Below are positions 1-7,233 of a stretch of 8,218 nt of DNA, piece after piece; the stretch's first letter is position 1; each line of letters begins with the position of its first letter. The stretch covers positions 1 through 8,218 of the forward strand of contig DASQVO010000499.1 in assembly GCA_035640715.1 (NCBI GenBank), read 5' to 3'. The stretch comes from DASQVO01 sp035640715 (GTDB taxonomy: Bacteria > Actinomycetota > Actinomycetes > Streptosporangiales > Streptosporangiaceae). The notes beneath the pieces are model-generated. The model ran no database searches, was not told the DNA's origin, and worked only from the letters and a program-made list of their open reading frames with translations. Position numbers and translations under genes: made by a program.

Positions 1-1929
1 CGGTTCCCGCTGGAGTCGCTGAACAGGCATGTGTTCGTGTGCGGAGCGACCGGTGGCGGGAAGTCCCAGACCGTCCGCGGGCTGCTGGAGGCCGCGACCA
101 GGGCCGGCGTGCCCTGGCTGGTGGTGGAGCCGGCGAAGGCCGAGTACCGGCTGATGACCGCCCGGCTCGGTGGGCTGGGCGCCGAGGTCGTGCGAATCCG
201 CCCCGGCGAAGCCGATGCGATCGCCGCCGGGCTGAATCCGCTGGAACCCGCGGCCGACGCCGCAGGGCACCGTTTCCCCCTGCAGACCCACGCCGACCTG
301 GTCCGTGCCCTCTTCCTCGCCTCTTTCCAGTCCGAGGAGCCGTTCCCGCAGGTGCTCAGCGCCGCGCTGACTCGGGTGTATGAGGACGCCGGCTGGGATC
401 TGGCCCTTGGCGAGCCGGTCACCGAAGATGCGGCACCCGGCTACCCGGGCCTCACGGATCTCCAGCGCGCGGCAGAGAAAGTGATCCTGGAGATCGGCTA
501 CGGCGAGCGGCTTACCGCTGACGTCCTTGGGTTCATCAAGGTGCGGCTGTCTAGCCTGCGCCTCGGTGCGACGGGGCGGTTCCTCGAGGGCGGCCACCCG
601 ATTGATGTCGGCAAGCTGTTGCGGCGCAACGCCGTCTTCGAGATCGAGGACGTCGGGGATGACCGCGACAAGGCGTTCCTCATGGGCACCGTGCTGATCC
701 GGCTGGTGGAATACCTCCGGCTGGCAAGCCGCCATGAGCCGGGCGCGGCGCCCGGCCTGCGGCACCTGACCGTTTTCGAGGAAGCGCACCGGCTGCTGCG
801 CCGCCCGGACGCCTCCGACGGCGCCGCCGCGCACGCCGTCGAACTGTTTGCCGGGTTGCTGGCCGAGATCCGCGCTTATGGCGAGGGAATCGTGATCGCC
901 GAGCAGATCCCGGCCAAGCTCATCCCCGATGTCATCAAGAACACCGCCGTGAAGATCGCTCACCGGCTGCCCGCCGCCGATGACCGCGAAGCGGTCGGCG
1001 CGACCATGAACATGACCAGGCCGCAATCGCAATACCTGGTCACGCTGGTGCCCGGTGAGGCGGCCGTGTTCATGGACGGGATGGATTACCCGCTGCTGGC
1101 GAAGATGCCCGACGGGACCGCGCGTGAGGCGGCCGCCGCCGACGCGATGGGCACCGCGACCCCGGCGGGTGTCGTGTCGGTGCGCAGCACTACCTGCGGC
1201 GCCGAATGCGTGGCGCGCCCGTGCACTCTGCGGGACATGCGTGCCGCCCAGCGTGCCCTGGAACGCTACCCGGGCATTGCCCTCTGGGCCGAGCTCTCCG
1301 TCCTGTCGCACCTAACGGGATGGCCCATGCCGGTGCCGAAGGCGCCACTGCTTGATCTGCTGCGCGTCATGCCGGTGCGACTGCGGGACTGTGCGCTGTC
1401 GCATGGCGTGGACGCCGCCGTTGCGGCCCGGACCCCGGTGATCTCCTCGCGGGTGAGCCCGGTGGGCCTCGCTTCCCACGTCGGCACCGCGATGCGGGCC
1501 AGGGTGGCGCGGGGCATGTGGATGTGCCAGAAGGAAGAGCCGAGGTGGCTGGCTCCCGCTTACCAGTGGGCGCTGGTGCTGGACTCGCTGAAATCCGCGG
1601 ACCGCAAGAGCCTCGGCCCCGGGCCGCACCCGCGCACAGGCGAGTGGGAACGCACCTACGGCCAGGTGATCATCGGAGATACCTGCGCGCGTCAGGCCGG
1701 CACGGTGCAGCGCTGGTACGACAACAGCCAGCGTGACGCCGATGCTGTGCGGGCCGTCGCGTTCGGCGTCAGCACTCCTTCTGTCATCGAGCGGGCGACC
1801 GGCGCCAGCACCGAGGACGACGACTTCGAGCAGCACCTGAACGGCTACCTGGAGCAGTTCATCGACTGCCGGTGGCCGTTCCTGCACCTGACCGGCACGA
1901 CACCTGGCCCTGCTGCCCCGAGGCCGTAA
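1..1929 (+). CDS. HerA/DUF87-type P-loop ATPase, 5' end missing
   Basis: A 643-codon frame is open from base 1 and ends at TAA (1927-1929); the start lies upstream of the window. A Walker A motif, GATGGGKSQ, lies at about 43-69, preceded by LESLNRHVFVCG, the usual HerA strand leading into the P-loop. A Walker B-like segment, LTVFEEAHRLL, lies at about 765-800, with the catalytic acidic pair in FEEAH. The later EQIPAKLIPDVIKNTAVKIAHRL region (about 901-970) is the HerA stretch after Walker B. An N-terminal HAS-barrel is presumably outside the window. HerA-family enzymes are hexameric DNA translocases working in end resection, conjugation or phage defence; which applies here cannot be told. After the ATPase core, a C-terminal part of about 245 residues starts with a CX3CX4C cluster (1195-1224) and matches no domain I recognise. 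The gene converges on the ABC operon and overlaps the extended ATPase frame. Family call is firm; role unknown. Confidence 0.88.
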   Translation, partial: RFPLESLNRHVFVCGATGGGKSQTVRGLLEAATRAGVPWLVVEPAKAEYRLMTARLGGLGAEVVRIRPGEADAIAAGLNPLEPAADAAGHRFPLQTHADLVRALFLASFQSEEPFPQVLSAALTRVYEDAGWDLALGEPVTEDAAPGYPGLTDLQRAAEKVILEIGYGERLTADVLGFIKVRLSSLRLGATGRFLEGGHPIDVGKLLRRNAVFEIEDVGDDRDKAFLMGTVLIRLVEYLRLASRHEPGAAPGLRHLTVFEEAHRLLRRPDASDGAAAHAVELFAGLLAEIRAYGEGIVIAEQIPAKLIPDVIKNTAVKIAHRLPAADDREAVGATMNMTRPQSQYLVTLVPGEAAVFMDGMDYPLLAKMPDGTAREAAAADAMGTATPAGVVSVRSTTCGAECVARPCTLRDMRAAQRALERYPGIALWAELSVLSHLTGWPMPVPKAPLLDLLRVMPVRLRDCALSHGVDAAVAARTPVISSRVSPVGLASHVGTAMRARVARGMWMCQKEEPRWLAPAYQWALVLDSLKSADRKSLGPGPHPRTGEWERTYGQVIIGDTCARQAGTVQRWYDNSQRDADAVRAVAFGVSTPSVIERATGASTEDDDFEQHLNGYLEQFIDCRWPFLHLTGTTPGPAAPRP

Positions 1930-3126
1930 GCGGGCACCGCCGACGCTGGCACTCACCTCATTGCTGGTCCCGGACGAGTAGGCGAAGCAGCCGGCGGGGT
2001 CCAGCCCGACCATGACCTTCTCGCCCCGCTGACGGCGCTCACTGGCGAACACGCCGGCCAGACGCGTGCCGTCGGCCAGCTCAACCAGATGGTCATAACC
2101 GTGACCGCGGTAAGCGATGTCCTCGACCCGGCCAGGAAGACCCCGGTCATCCTGGCCCGGAAGGCCGTGGTCACCTTCCGGGTTACCTCCCGCGTCCGGG
2201 ATCAGCCGCGCTGCCGCGGGGCGAATGATCACCGTCACGGCGGAGTCCGCCGGCTCCGGTCCGGCCCCGGAGGCCAGCAGAGAGCCGCTGGGGGTTTCCA
2301 CCCGGAACAGCCCGGCCGCGTCCTGCTGGCCGGTGACGCGGCCGTGCAGTTCCCCCGCGACCCCGGTGAACCGGGCCACGAAGGGCGTGGCAGGCGCGCG
2401 GTAGATGGTCTCGGGCACGTCGCACTGGACGAGCCGGCCGGACTGGAGCACGCCGATCCGGTCAGCCAGGGCGAAGGCTTCAGCCTGGTCGTGGGTGATG
2501 TAGAGGACGGTGGTGTCATTCTCCCGGGCCAGCGTGGCGATCTCGGCGCGCAGCCGCTCCCGCAGGTCCGCGTCGAGGTGGGAGAGCGGTTCGTCGCAGA
2601 GCAGCACCGCGGGCCGGGCGACCAAGGCCCGGGCCAGCGCCACCCGCTGCTGCTCCCCGCCGGACAGTTCCGGCGGCCGGCGGTTCGCCAGCCGGGCCAG
2701 CCCCACCCGGTCCAGCATCGCCAGCGCCCGCCGCCGGGATTCCTCCCGGGGCAGGCGGAGCCGTTCCAGCGCATAGACCACGTTCGACAGCGCACTGACC
2801 TGCGGCCACAGCGCGTAGTCCTGGAACACCATCGCCAGGCCTCTCCGCTCGGGCTGGACGTGCCGCTGCTGATCGGCGACGATCTGGCCGCCGATCGTGA
2901 TGCTGCCCGCCGTCACCCGGTCGATCCCGGCCACCAGCCGCAGGAGAGTGGTCTTACCCGAACCGGACGGGCCGAGAAGGACCATGAACTCCCCGGCGGT
3001 CACCGTCAGGTCAACGCTGTCGAGCGCGGCTACGCGGCCGAACATCCGGGTCAGGCCGGTGAGCTGCAGCGCGCTGGATGGAGGGGCGGCCGGTGGCGGT
3101 GCACTGCCGGGAGGTGAACTCGTCAT
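1312..3126 (-). CDS. ABC transporter ATP-binding protein (PhnT/FbpC/PotA type) with run-on C-terminus
   Basis: This is the energising ATPase of the importer encoded in the same operon. From the ATG at 3126: Walker A GPSGSGKTT (residues 52-60), Q-loop FQDYALWP (101-108), signature LSGGEQQ (154-160), Walker B AVLLCDEP (173-180), D-loop SHLD (182-185), switch His212, then a TOBE-type regulatory domain from about 255 to 385. The ATG is preferred because AGGCGAGG (3133-3140) lies 6 bases upstream; an in-frame GTG at 3150 overlaps the previous stop (GTGA) but has no visible ribosome site. The family normally ends near residue 350-385, here near position 1957-1975, but no in-frame stop follows. The frame continues about 220 more residues, antisense to the HerA-like gene, to TAG at 1312-1314. 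Both other minus frames have a TGA at 1953-1960. The tail looks like antisense translation, so either the stop was lost or one base is wrong near the end. Confidence 0.85.
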   Translation of the reverse strand: MTSSPPGSAPPPAAPPSSALQLTGLTRMFGRVAALDSVDLTVTAGEFMVLLGPSGSGKTTLLRLVAGIDRVTAGSITIGGQIVADQQRHVQPERRGLAMVFQDYALWPQVSALSNVVYALERLRLPREESRRRALAMLDRVGLARLANRRPPELSGGEQQRVALARALVARPAVLLCDEPLSHLDADLRERLRAEIATLARENDTTVLYITHDQAEAFALADRIGVLQSGRLVQCDVPETIYRAPATPFVARFTGVAGELHGRVTGQQDAAGLFRVETPSGSLLASGAGPEPADSAVTVIIRPAAARLIPDAGGNPEGDHGLPGQDDRGLPGRVEDIAYRGHGYDHLVELADGTRLAGVFASERRQRGEKVMVGLDPAGCFAYSSGTSNEVSASVGGARLRPRGSRARCRAGQVQERPPAVDELLQVAVQVLLEVVVLGAGAGRPLDDRRSADAERDGPHSIGVTLAVVVPALHRAGLTRAGISDDHLAVGAFPLACARVRPGAEALAVRGFQRVQHQRPLVSGSQPPRLFLLAHPHAPRHPGPHRGADVGSEAHRAHPRGDHRGPGRNGGVHAMRQRTVPQSHRHDAQQIKQWRLRHRHGPSR

Positions 3127-3132
3127 GGTATG

Positions 3133-3140
3133 CCTCGCCT
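3133..3140 (-). promoter_or_regulatory. Ribosome binding site of the ABC ATPase gene
   Basis: AGGCGAGG on the minus strand lies 6 bases before ATG 3126-3124. This decides the start in favour of that ATG over the GTG at 3150, which overlaps the upstream stop codon but lacks a purine-rich site. Confidence 0.6.
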
Positions 3141-3146
3141 GAATCG

Positions 3147-4277
3147 TCACTGCGCCGGTGACTCGGCGAACGGGAGCAGCAGGTGCCAGTTCATCGAGGG
3201 CTTAGAGTCAGGCCCCAGATCCGGCACGTTCCAGCGGATGAGCGGGACCTCACGCTCGTAAAAGGAACCGTGCGAGCGGTAGCCGGGGGCGAGGTCCTCG
3301 GTCTCGGTCGCGAGGTCGCCGAAGACCGACCGGCGGTCGGCGAGGACCGCCAAGTCACCCATGCGGGTCGGGTCGAGGTCGAAGCGGGTGGCCGCCTCCG
3401 CCCGCGGGATCACCTCTTCCACGCCGTCGAGCGACGCCAGGATGTCCGTCGCCCGGTCCCGGTCCGCTTCGCCGGTCCATACCCAGGCCCCGCCGCCGAG
3501 GTCGCGGTGGTGCCCAACGATGCCGTCCTTCTCGATCGACAGCGCCATTGCCCCGGCGATGCCCTTGGCGGTGAGAATCCGGCCCAGGTCCAGCGCCCGG
3601 GTCTTGGCGTTCATCCCGTGGTCGGCGGTGAGGAACAGTTCGGCGTCGCCGTAGGCATCCATGATCGCGTGAATGGCGGCGTCGAGTTGCCGCAGGTGCT
3701 CCTGCGAGCCCGCCTCATTGGGCGCCCACATGTGCATCGGGTAGTCGGTGGTGTGGACATAGAAGGTGTCCAGGTCCGGGCGGTTCTTGAGCAGCCACTC
3801 CAGGCAGCGCACCAGCCAGGCGTTGACTTCAATGGTGTAGATGCTCGGCGGGGTGCCGATCGCGTCGGCGATCTCCGGTGGCACGAGCTCAGTGGACACG
3901 ACGTAGTCCACGCCCGCGCCGAGCAGCCGGCCGGTCTTGCCTTTAACGCTGAGCAGGGCGCACCGCCGACCCTCCGCTGACCAGGTCTGCAGCAGGGTCG
4001 GCGTGTTGAGCATCTGCGCGCGGTCCATGTACCGGTCCTTGCCCGACTCCGGGTCGAAGATCGAGTTCCCGGTGATCCCGGTGACGGACGGCGGAGCGGC
4101 GCAGGCAATGGCGGCGTTGTTAACGTTGGTGACGGTCGGCCACAGGCCGTTGACGGTCGTTCCGCCCTTGCCGAACAGCTCTGAGATGAACGGGGCCGCG
4201 CCGCTGTCGAGGTAATCCGTGCCGAAACCGTCGATCATGAAGATCAGGCGTGGCGGGGTAGTTCTGGTCGCAGTCAT
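3147..4277 (-). CDS. Alkaline-phosphatase-superfamily hydrolase, phosphonoacetate hydrolase-like
   Basis: A 376-residue cytoplasmic protein with no signal peptide or membrane segment. It has the fold signature of type I phosphodiesterase/nucleotide pyrophosphatases and most resembles phosphonoacetate hydrolase (PhnA of pseudomonads and rhizobia), which splits phosphonoacetate to acetate and phosphate using two zinc ions. Expected ligands are visible: Asp16 (MIDGFG), nucleophile Thr50 (PTVTNVNN), Asp178 and His182 (TTDYPMH), Asp219 and His220 (TADHGMNAK) and His336 (RSHGS). Asn71 (TGNSIFD) and the Lys112/Lys114 pair (SVKGKTG) correspond to substrate contacts described for PhnA. It is somewhat shorter than the roughly 410-residue PhnA proteins I recall. 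The start at ATG 4277 is chosen for GAGAGGA five bases upstream; the frame is open further upstream, but that stretch belongs to the permease gene. It lies 13 bp after the permease gene and 20 bp before the ATPase gene, so its substrate is probably the imported one. A phosphodiesterase or other phosphonate/phosphate-ester hydrolase remains possible. Confidence 0.85.
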   Translation of the reverse strand: MTATRTTPPRLIFMIDGFGTDYLDSGAAPFISELFGKGGTTVNGLWPTVTNVNNAAIACAAPPSVTGITGNSIFDPESGKDRYMDRAQMLNTPTLLQTWSAEGRRCALLSVKGKTGRLLGAGVDYVVSTELVPPEIADAIGTPPSIYTIEVNAWLVRCLEWLLKNRPDLDTFYVHTTDYPMHMWAPNEAGSQEHLRQLDAAIHAIMDAYGDAELFLTADHGMNAKTRALDLGRILTAKGIAGAMALSIEKDGIVGHHRDLGGGAWVWTGEADRDRATDILASLDGVEEVIPRAEAATRFDLDPTRMGDLAVLADRRSVFGDLATETEDLAPGYRSHGSFYEREVPLIRWNVPDLGPDSKPSMNWHLLLPFAESPAQ

Positions 4278-4282
4278 GCGTG

Positions 4283-4289
4283 TCCTCTC
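4283..4289 (-). promoter_or_regulatory. Ribosome binding site of the hydrolase gene
   Basis: GAGAGGA on the minus strand, 5 bases before ATG 4277-4275, fills most of the 13 bp gap after the permease stop. It fixes the start and rules out the longer in-frame extension to 4412, which would lie inside the permease gene. Confidence 0.65.
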
Positions 4290-4290
4290 G

Positions 4291-6108
4291 TTATCTGGGT
4301 GATACGTCGGTGAGCGTGAGCTCATCGATGAGAATGTCGACGGCCGCCTCCTGCCGGGAGCGCAGCCTGCGGTGCAGCGCGCCAGCCAGCCACAGCGCCC
4401 CGCTGACCGCACCGAGCACCGCGAGCATCACGGCGATGCCGACGACGGTGAGCGCGGTGCCGATCGCGACCAGCGACTTGTACTGGACGGCAACGGAGAC
4501 GGCGAGCGGGTCCCCGCTGGGGGCGTGCAGGATTTCCGAGAGCGGCAGCTCGAACATGATGATGGCCACCAGGAACACCCACACCATGACCAGCGGCCGC
4601 CAGATGAGCGGCAGTACCCCCTTCACCCAGGCCCGCATGGCGGCCGAGCCGTGGACCCGCCCGGCGTCGTAGCCGGACCGCCCGGCCTGGGCCATAGGGC
4701 CCTGTAGCATCCGGACGGCTATAGGCGAGAAGCCGACGATGTAGCCGACCAGCAGCAGCCACTGCGTGTCGTAGATGGGGATGGCGTGGTAGACGGCGGG
4801 CAGGTTGTAGAAGAACACGAACCCGGCGGCGAGCACGATCGAGGGCAACCCGATCACCGCCACCAGGCCCACGTCGGCCAGGGCAGCGGCCCGGCCCTTC
4901 CCCCGGTGCTGGTTCCACAGGTTGATCACCAGCCCGATCGCGACCGTGACCGTCGCCCCGGCCAGGCCGAGCCAGAGGGACAGCCAGACGGGGTTGAGCA
5001 TGCCGGGGCTGGTGAACAGCGCCTGGTAGGCCGCGAACGTGAATCCGGATTTGGTGGCCACGACCCCGTAGCCGGAGTTCGCGGTGCCGCCGAGCAGCGA
5101 CGACACCACGATGCCGAGGGCGGGCCCGATCAGGGTGACGGCAAAGAACACGCCGGTGACGGCCGCGGCGGTGCGCCGCCGGCCGGCGGGCACGGCTGGC
5201 TGCGCCGCCCGCCCTGCGCTGCCGGAGAAGTCCCGGCCGCGGGTGATCCGCCGCTGCGCCAGGACTATCACGGCGAAGACGGCGATCAGGCTCCAGGACA
5301 CCGCGGCCGCGGCGGGGAAGTTGATCGGGAGGGCGGCCGCGAAGGTGAAGATGACGTAGGTGATCACCGGGAAGTGGGCGTCGGCGGCCAGCGTGGAGGC
5401 GACGCCGAAGTCACTCACCGTCTCGGCGAACACCAGCACGAACCCGGCCAGCAGGGCCGGCGTCAGGCTGCCGAGCTGGATCAGGGCGGTCCGCCGCCGC
5501 GACAGCCCGTGGACCCGGGCGGCGTCGGCGAGGCCGGTCCCGAGCGAGCGGACCACACCGGCCACGGCGAAGTAGGCGAAGGCGATGCCCCGCAGGCTGA
5601 GCACCAGCACCACCCCGGCGGGCCCGAGCAGCAGGTGGTCGAGCGCCGCCGGGTTCCAGCCGGTCACCTGGGCGATGACGCCCTTCGGGGCGAGCAGGTC
5701 CTCGTACCCAAGTGCGCTGAGGTACGTGGGGACGAGGAGCAGCGCCCACACCCCCAGCCGCCACGCGCGCGCGCCGGGAATCCGGACCCGCTCACACAGC
5801 CAGGCGAGCCCGGTTGCGATCGCCAGCGCGAGGGCGCTGGCCACCAGCCCGACCCACAGCGAGTTGGTCAGGCCCGTGACGACGTATCCCTGATAGGCGG
5901 TACGGAACGGCGCCAGGCTGAACCCGCCGGTGCCTTGGCCGAAGGCCCCCGGAAGGAAGGCCAGCACCAGGAAGCACACCGTCGGGATCAGCAGCAGCGC
6001 GATCAGCAGCCCGTACGGGACCGGGGCGGCCAGGCGCCAGGCTCCCCGGAGGAGGAGCCGGCGCCTGGCGGGCCGCTGGGTCAGTTGGCGAGGTGGGACG
6101 TGAACCAC
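4291..6108 (-). CDS. Fused two-domain ABC transporter permease (PhnU-PhnV/FbpB-like)
   Basis: A 605-residue polytopic membrane protein carrying both inner-membrane permease domains of the importer in one chain. The first domain covers about residues 30-285 and the second about 315-580, joined by an Arg/Gly/Ala-rich linker (286-316). Each has the cytoplasmic EAA-type loop that docks on the ATPase: DAARVHGLSRRRTALIQLG (about 195-213) and YDAGRVHGSAAMRAWVKG (about 480-497). ETVSDFGVAST (229-239) is typical of the ferric/thiamine/2-aminoethylphosphonate permease group. TM1 lies near residues 30-52. The only credible start is GTG 6108, overlapping the binding-protein stop by 28 bp; AGGAGA at 6122-6127 is 13 bases away, a long spacing, so translation is probably coupled to the upstream gene. 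TAA at 4293-4291 lies just before the hydrolase ribosome site. Family is clear; substrate comes from context only. Confidence 0.88.
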   Translation of the reverse strand: MVHVPPRQLTQRPARRRLLLRGAWRLAAPVPYGLLIALLLIPTVCFLVLAFLPGAFGQGTGGFSLAPFRTAYQGYVVTGLTNSLWVGLVASALALAIATGLAWLCERVRIPGARAWRLGVWALLLVPTYLSALGYEDLLAPKGVIAQVTGWNPAALDHLLLGPAGVVLVLSLRGIAFAYFAVAGVVRSLGTGLADAARVHGLSRRRTALIQLGSLTPALLAGFVLVFAETVSDFGVASTLAADAHFPVITYVIFTFAAALPINFPAAAAVSWSLIAVFAVIVLAQRRITRGRDFSGSAGRAAQPAVPAGRRRTAAAVTGVFFAVTLIGPALGIVVSSLLGGTANSGYGVVATKSGFTFAAYQALFTSPGMLNPVWLSLWLGLAGATVTVAIGLVINLWNQHRGKGRAAALADVGLVAVIGLPSIVLAAGFVFFYNLPAVYHAIPIYDTQWLLLVGYIVGFSPIAVRMLQGPMAQAGRSGYDAGRVHGSAAMRAWVKGVLPLIWRPLVMVWVFLVAIIMFELPLSEILHAPSGDPLAVSVAVQYKSLVAIGTALTVVGIAVMLAVLGAVSGALWLAGALHRRLRSRQEAAVDILIDELTLTDVSPR

Positions 6109-7184
6109 TGGGCAACCGTGTTCTCCTGGGCTCCCCAGATGACCGGGTTGATGATCTTGGCCGGGATTGCCGACGGCGACGGGACCGCGGGGAGGGGATT
6201 CCTGCCATTGATCACGGGCCAGTACAGGGAGTCACCGTGGGGATCGCCGGCCTGCATGGCATCCTGGCCGGCCGGGGTCAGCACCCACTGGACGAACTTC
6301 TTGGCTTCCGCCTGGACGTTCGCGGGTGCCTTGGCGTCGATGGCGAGGACGCTGGGGACCGGGGTGACGACCTTCGGGTAGGCCTCCTTTATGTAGGGGT
6401 CCTGCTCGTTGACGCCGATCCCGTAGCTGCTCTGGGCGACGGCGATGTCGATGGTGCCCTGCTTGATGGCGTTCAGCTCGTCGGCGGGCGCGTTGAAGAT
6501 CTTGGCGCCGCCCTGCACCAGCTTGGACGTGTACGACTCCATCTGCGGGACACCGCCCATCTGGGCAGCCCACCCGGCCATCCATGGGTACGCGGGGCCG
6601 TCGATCGCCGGGTTCAGGATCCCGAGCTTGTGGGTGTAGGTGGACGAGTCCAGCTGCTGCCAGGTCGTCGGCGGGTTCGGGATCACCTTGCTGTTGTAGA
6701 GGACCCCGGCAGCGATGGTGTAGCCGGTCGGGGTATAGCTCTTGTCAGCGGGCAGGAACTGCTTCCCCGCCGCGTTCCACGCAGCGGTGGGCTCCCAGCC
6801 CTTCAGGAGGACTCCTTGCTGGTCGAGCGAGGACATCGCCATGTCGCCGTCGAACCAGGTCACGCCCCACTGCGGGTTGTTCTTCTCCTGTTCGATCTTG
6901 GACACGACAATGCCGGTGTGCGCATCGTAGACCGTCGTTGGTATGCCGGTGGCCTTCTGGAACGCCTTCGCCACGGTGGAGTCATAGCCCTCCGCGGCAT
7001 ACACGGTGAGCGGCACCTTGCTGTTGCCTGCGGCGGCGGTGGTGGACGAAGACGCTGACGATCCGCACGCGCTGGCGAGGACAGCCAGGGCGGCGGCGGC
7101 CGGGACCGCCAGCCAGGCCCGGTGATGCATCCTCGGGGTGGCGCCGGGCACGGCGCCGCCCTTCTTCTTACCGACGCGGGGCAT
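6081..7184 (-). CDS. ABC transporter solute-binding lipoprotein (PhnS-like)
   Basis: A 367-residue extracellular solute-binding protein. A basic N-region and hydrophobic stretch end at LASAC with the probable lipid-modified Cys40, followed by a Ser/Thr/Ala linker (41-55), as in actinomycete lipoproteins. The mature start, PLTVYAAEGYDSTVAKAF (58-75), then ATGIPTTVYDAHTGIVVSKI (78-97) and EQEKNNPQ, resembles 2-aminoethylphosphonate (PhnS) and ferric-type binding proteins. The adjacent tyrosine pair used by iron-binding FbpA proteins is not seen, which argues against iron. ATG 7184 is chosen because AAAGGA (7191-7196) lies 6 bases upstream; ATG 7130 would give a shorter signal but its Shine-Dalgarno-like bases abut it. 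Being first in the operon, it should capture the ligand and pass it to the fused permease. The permease gene overlaps its last 28 bases. Phosphonate specificity is inferred from the hydrolase neighbour and PhnS-like motifs; polyamine, thiamine or other anion uptake is not excluded. Confidence 0.87.
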   Translation of the reverse strand: MPRVGKKKGGAVPGATPRMHHRAWLAVPAAAALAVLASACGSSASSSTTAAAGNSKVPLTVYAAEGYDSTVAKAFQKATGIPTTVYDAHTGIVVSKIEQEKNNPQWGVTWFDGDMAMSSLDQQGVLLKGWEPTAAWNAAGKQFLPADKSYTPTGYTIAAGVLYNSKVIPNPPTTWQQLDSSTYTHKLGILNPAIDGPAYPWMAGWAAQMGGVPQMESYTSKLVQGGAKIFNAPADELNAIKQGTIDIAVAQSSYGIGVNEQDPYIKEAYPKVVTPVPSVLAIDAKAPANVQAEAKKFVQWVLTPAGQDAMQAGDPHGDSLYWPVINGRNPLPAVPSPSAIPAKIINPVIWGAQENTVAQWFTSHLAN

Positions 7185-7190
7185 GAGACA

Positions 7191-7196
7191 TCCTTT
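7191..7196 (-). promoter_or_regulatory. Ribosome binding site of the solute-binding protein gene
   Basis: AAAGGA on the minus strand, 6 bases before ATG 7184-7182. It supports this start over the in-frame codon at 7280, which would put translation start inside the divergent promoter, and over the internal ATG at 7130. Confidence 0.6.
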
Positions 7197-7233
7197 CGAC
7201 GGGGCTCCCTTTCGGAGTAACCTTCGTCTAAGA

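Noticed and set aside
1953..2174. Separate 73-codon minus-strand gene
   Set aside because: It is the off-frame reading of the TOBE region of the ABC ATPase; its only interest is the TGA at 1953-1955 that a one-base shift would reach.
2089..3117. Plus-strand 342-codon open frame opposite the ABC ATPase gene
   Set aside because: Antisense to clear Walker A, signature and Walker B motifs; its composition is Arg/Gly/Pro/Gln-rich with no recognisable fold.
3183..3980. Plus-strand 265-codon open frame opposite the hydrolase gene
   Set aside because: Antisense to the conserved metal-site motifs of the hydrolase; no ribosome site or family resemblance.
4278..4412. Extension of the hydrolase to an upstream start at 4412
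   Set aside because: The added residues lie inside the permease gene and read as off-frame sequence; a good ribosome site marks ATG 4277.
4786..6381. Plus-strand 531-codon open frame opposite the permease and binding-protein genes
   Set aside because: It is Gly/Arg/Glu/His-rich, low in complexity, spans two well-supported minus-strand genes, and is the expected antisense shadow of GC-rich codons.
6081..7184. Iron-binding (FbpA) identity for the solute-binding protein
   Set aside because: The adjacent tyrosine pair typical of FbpA proteins is not seen, and the operon partner is a phosphonate-type hydrolase.
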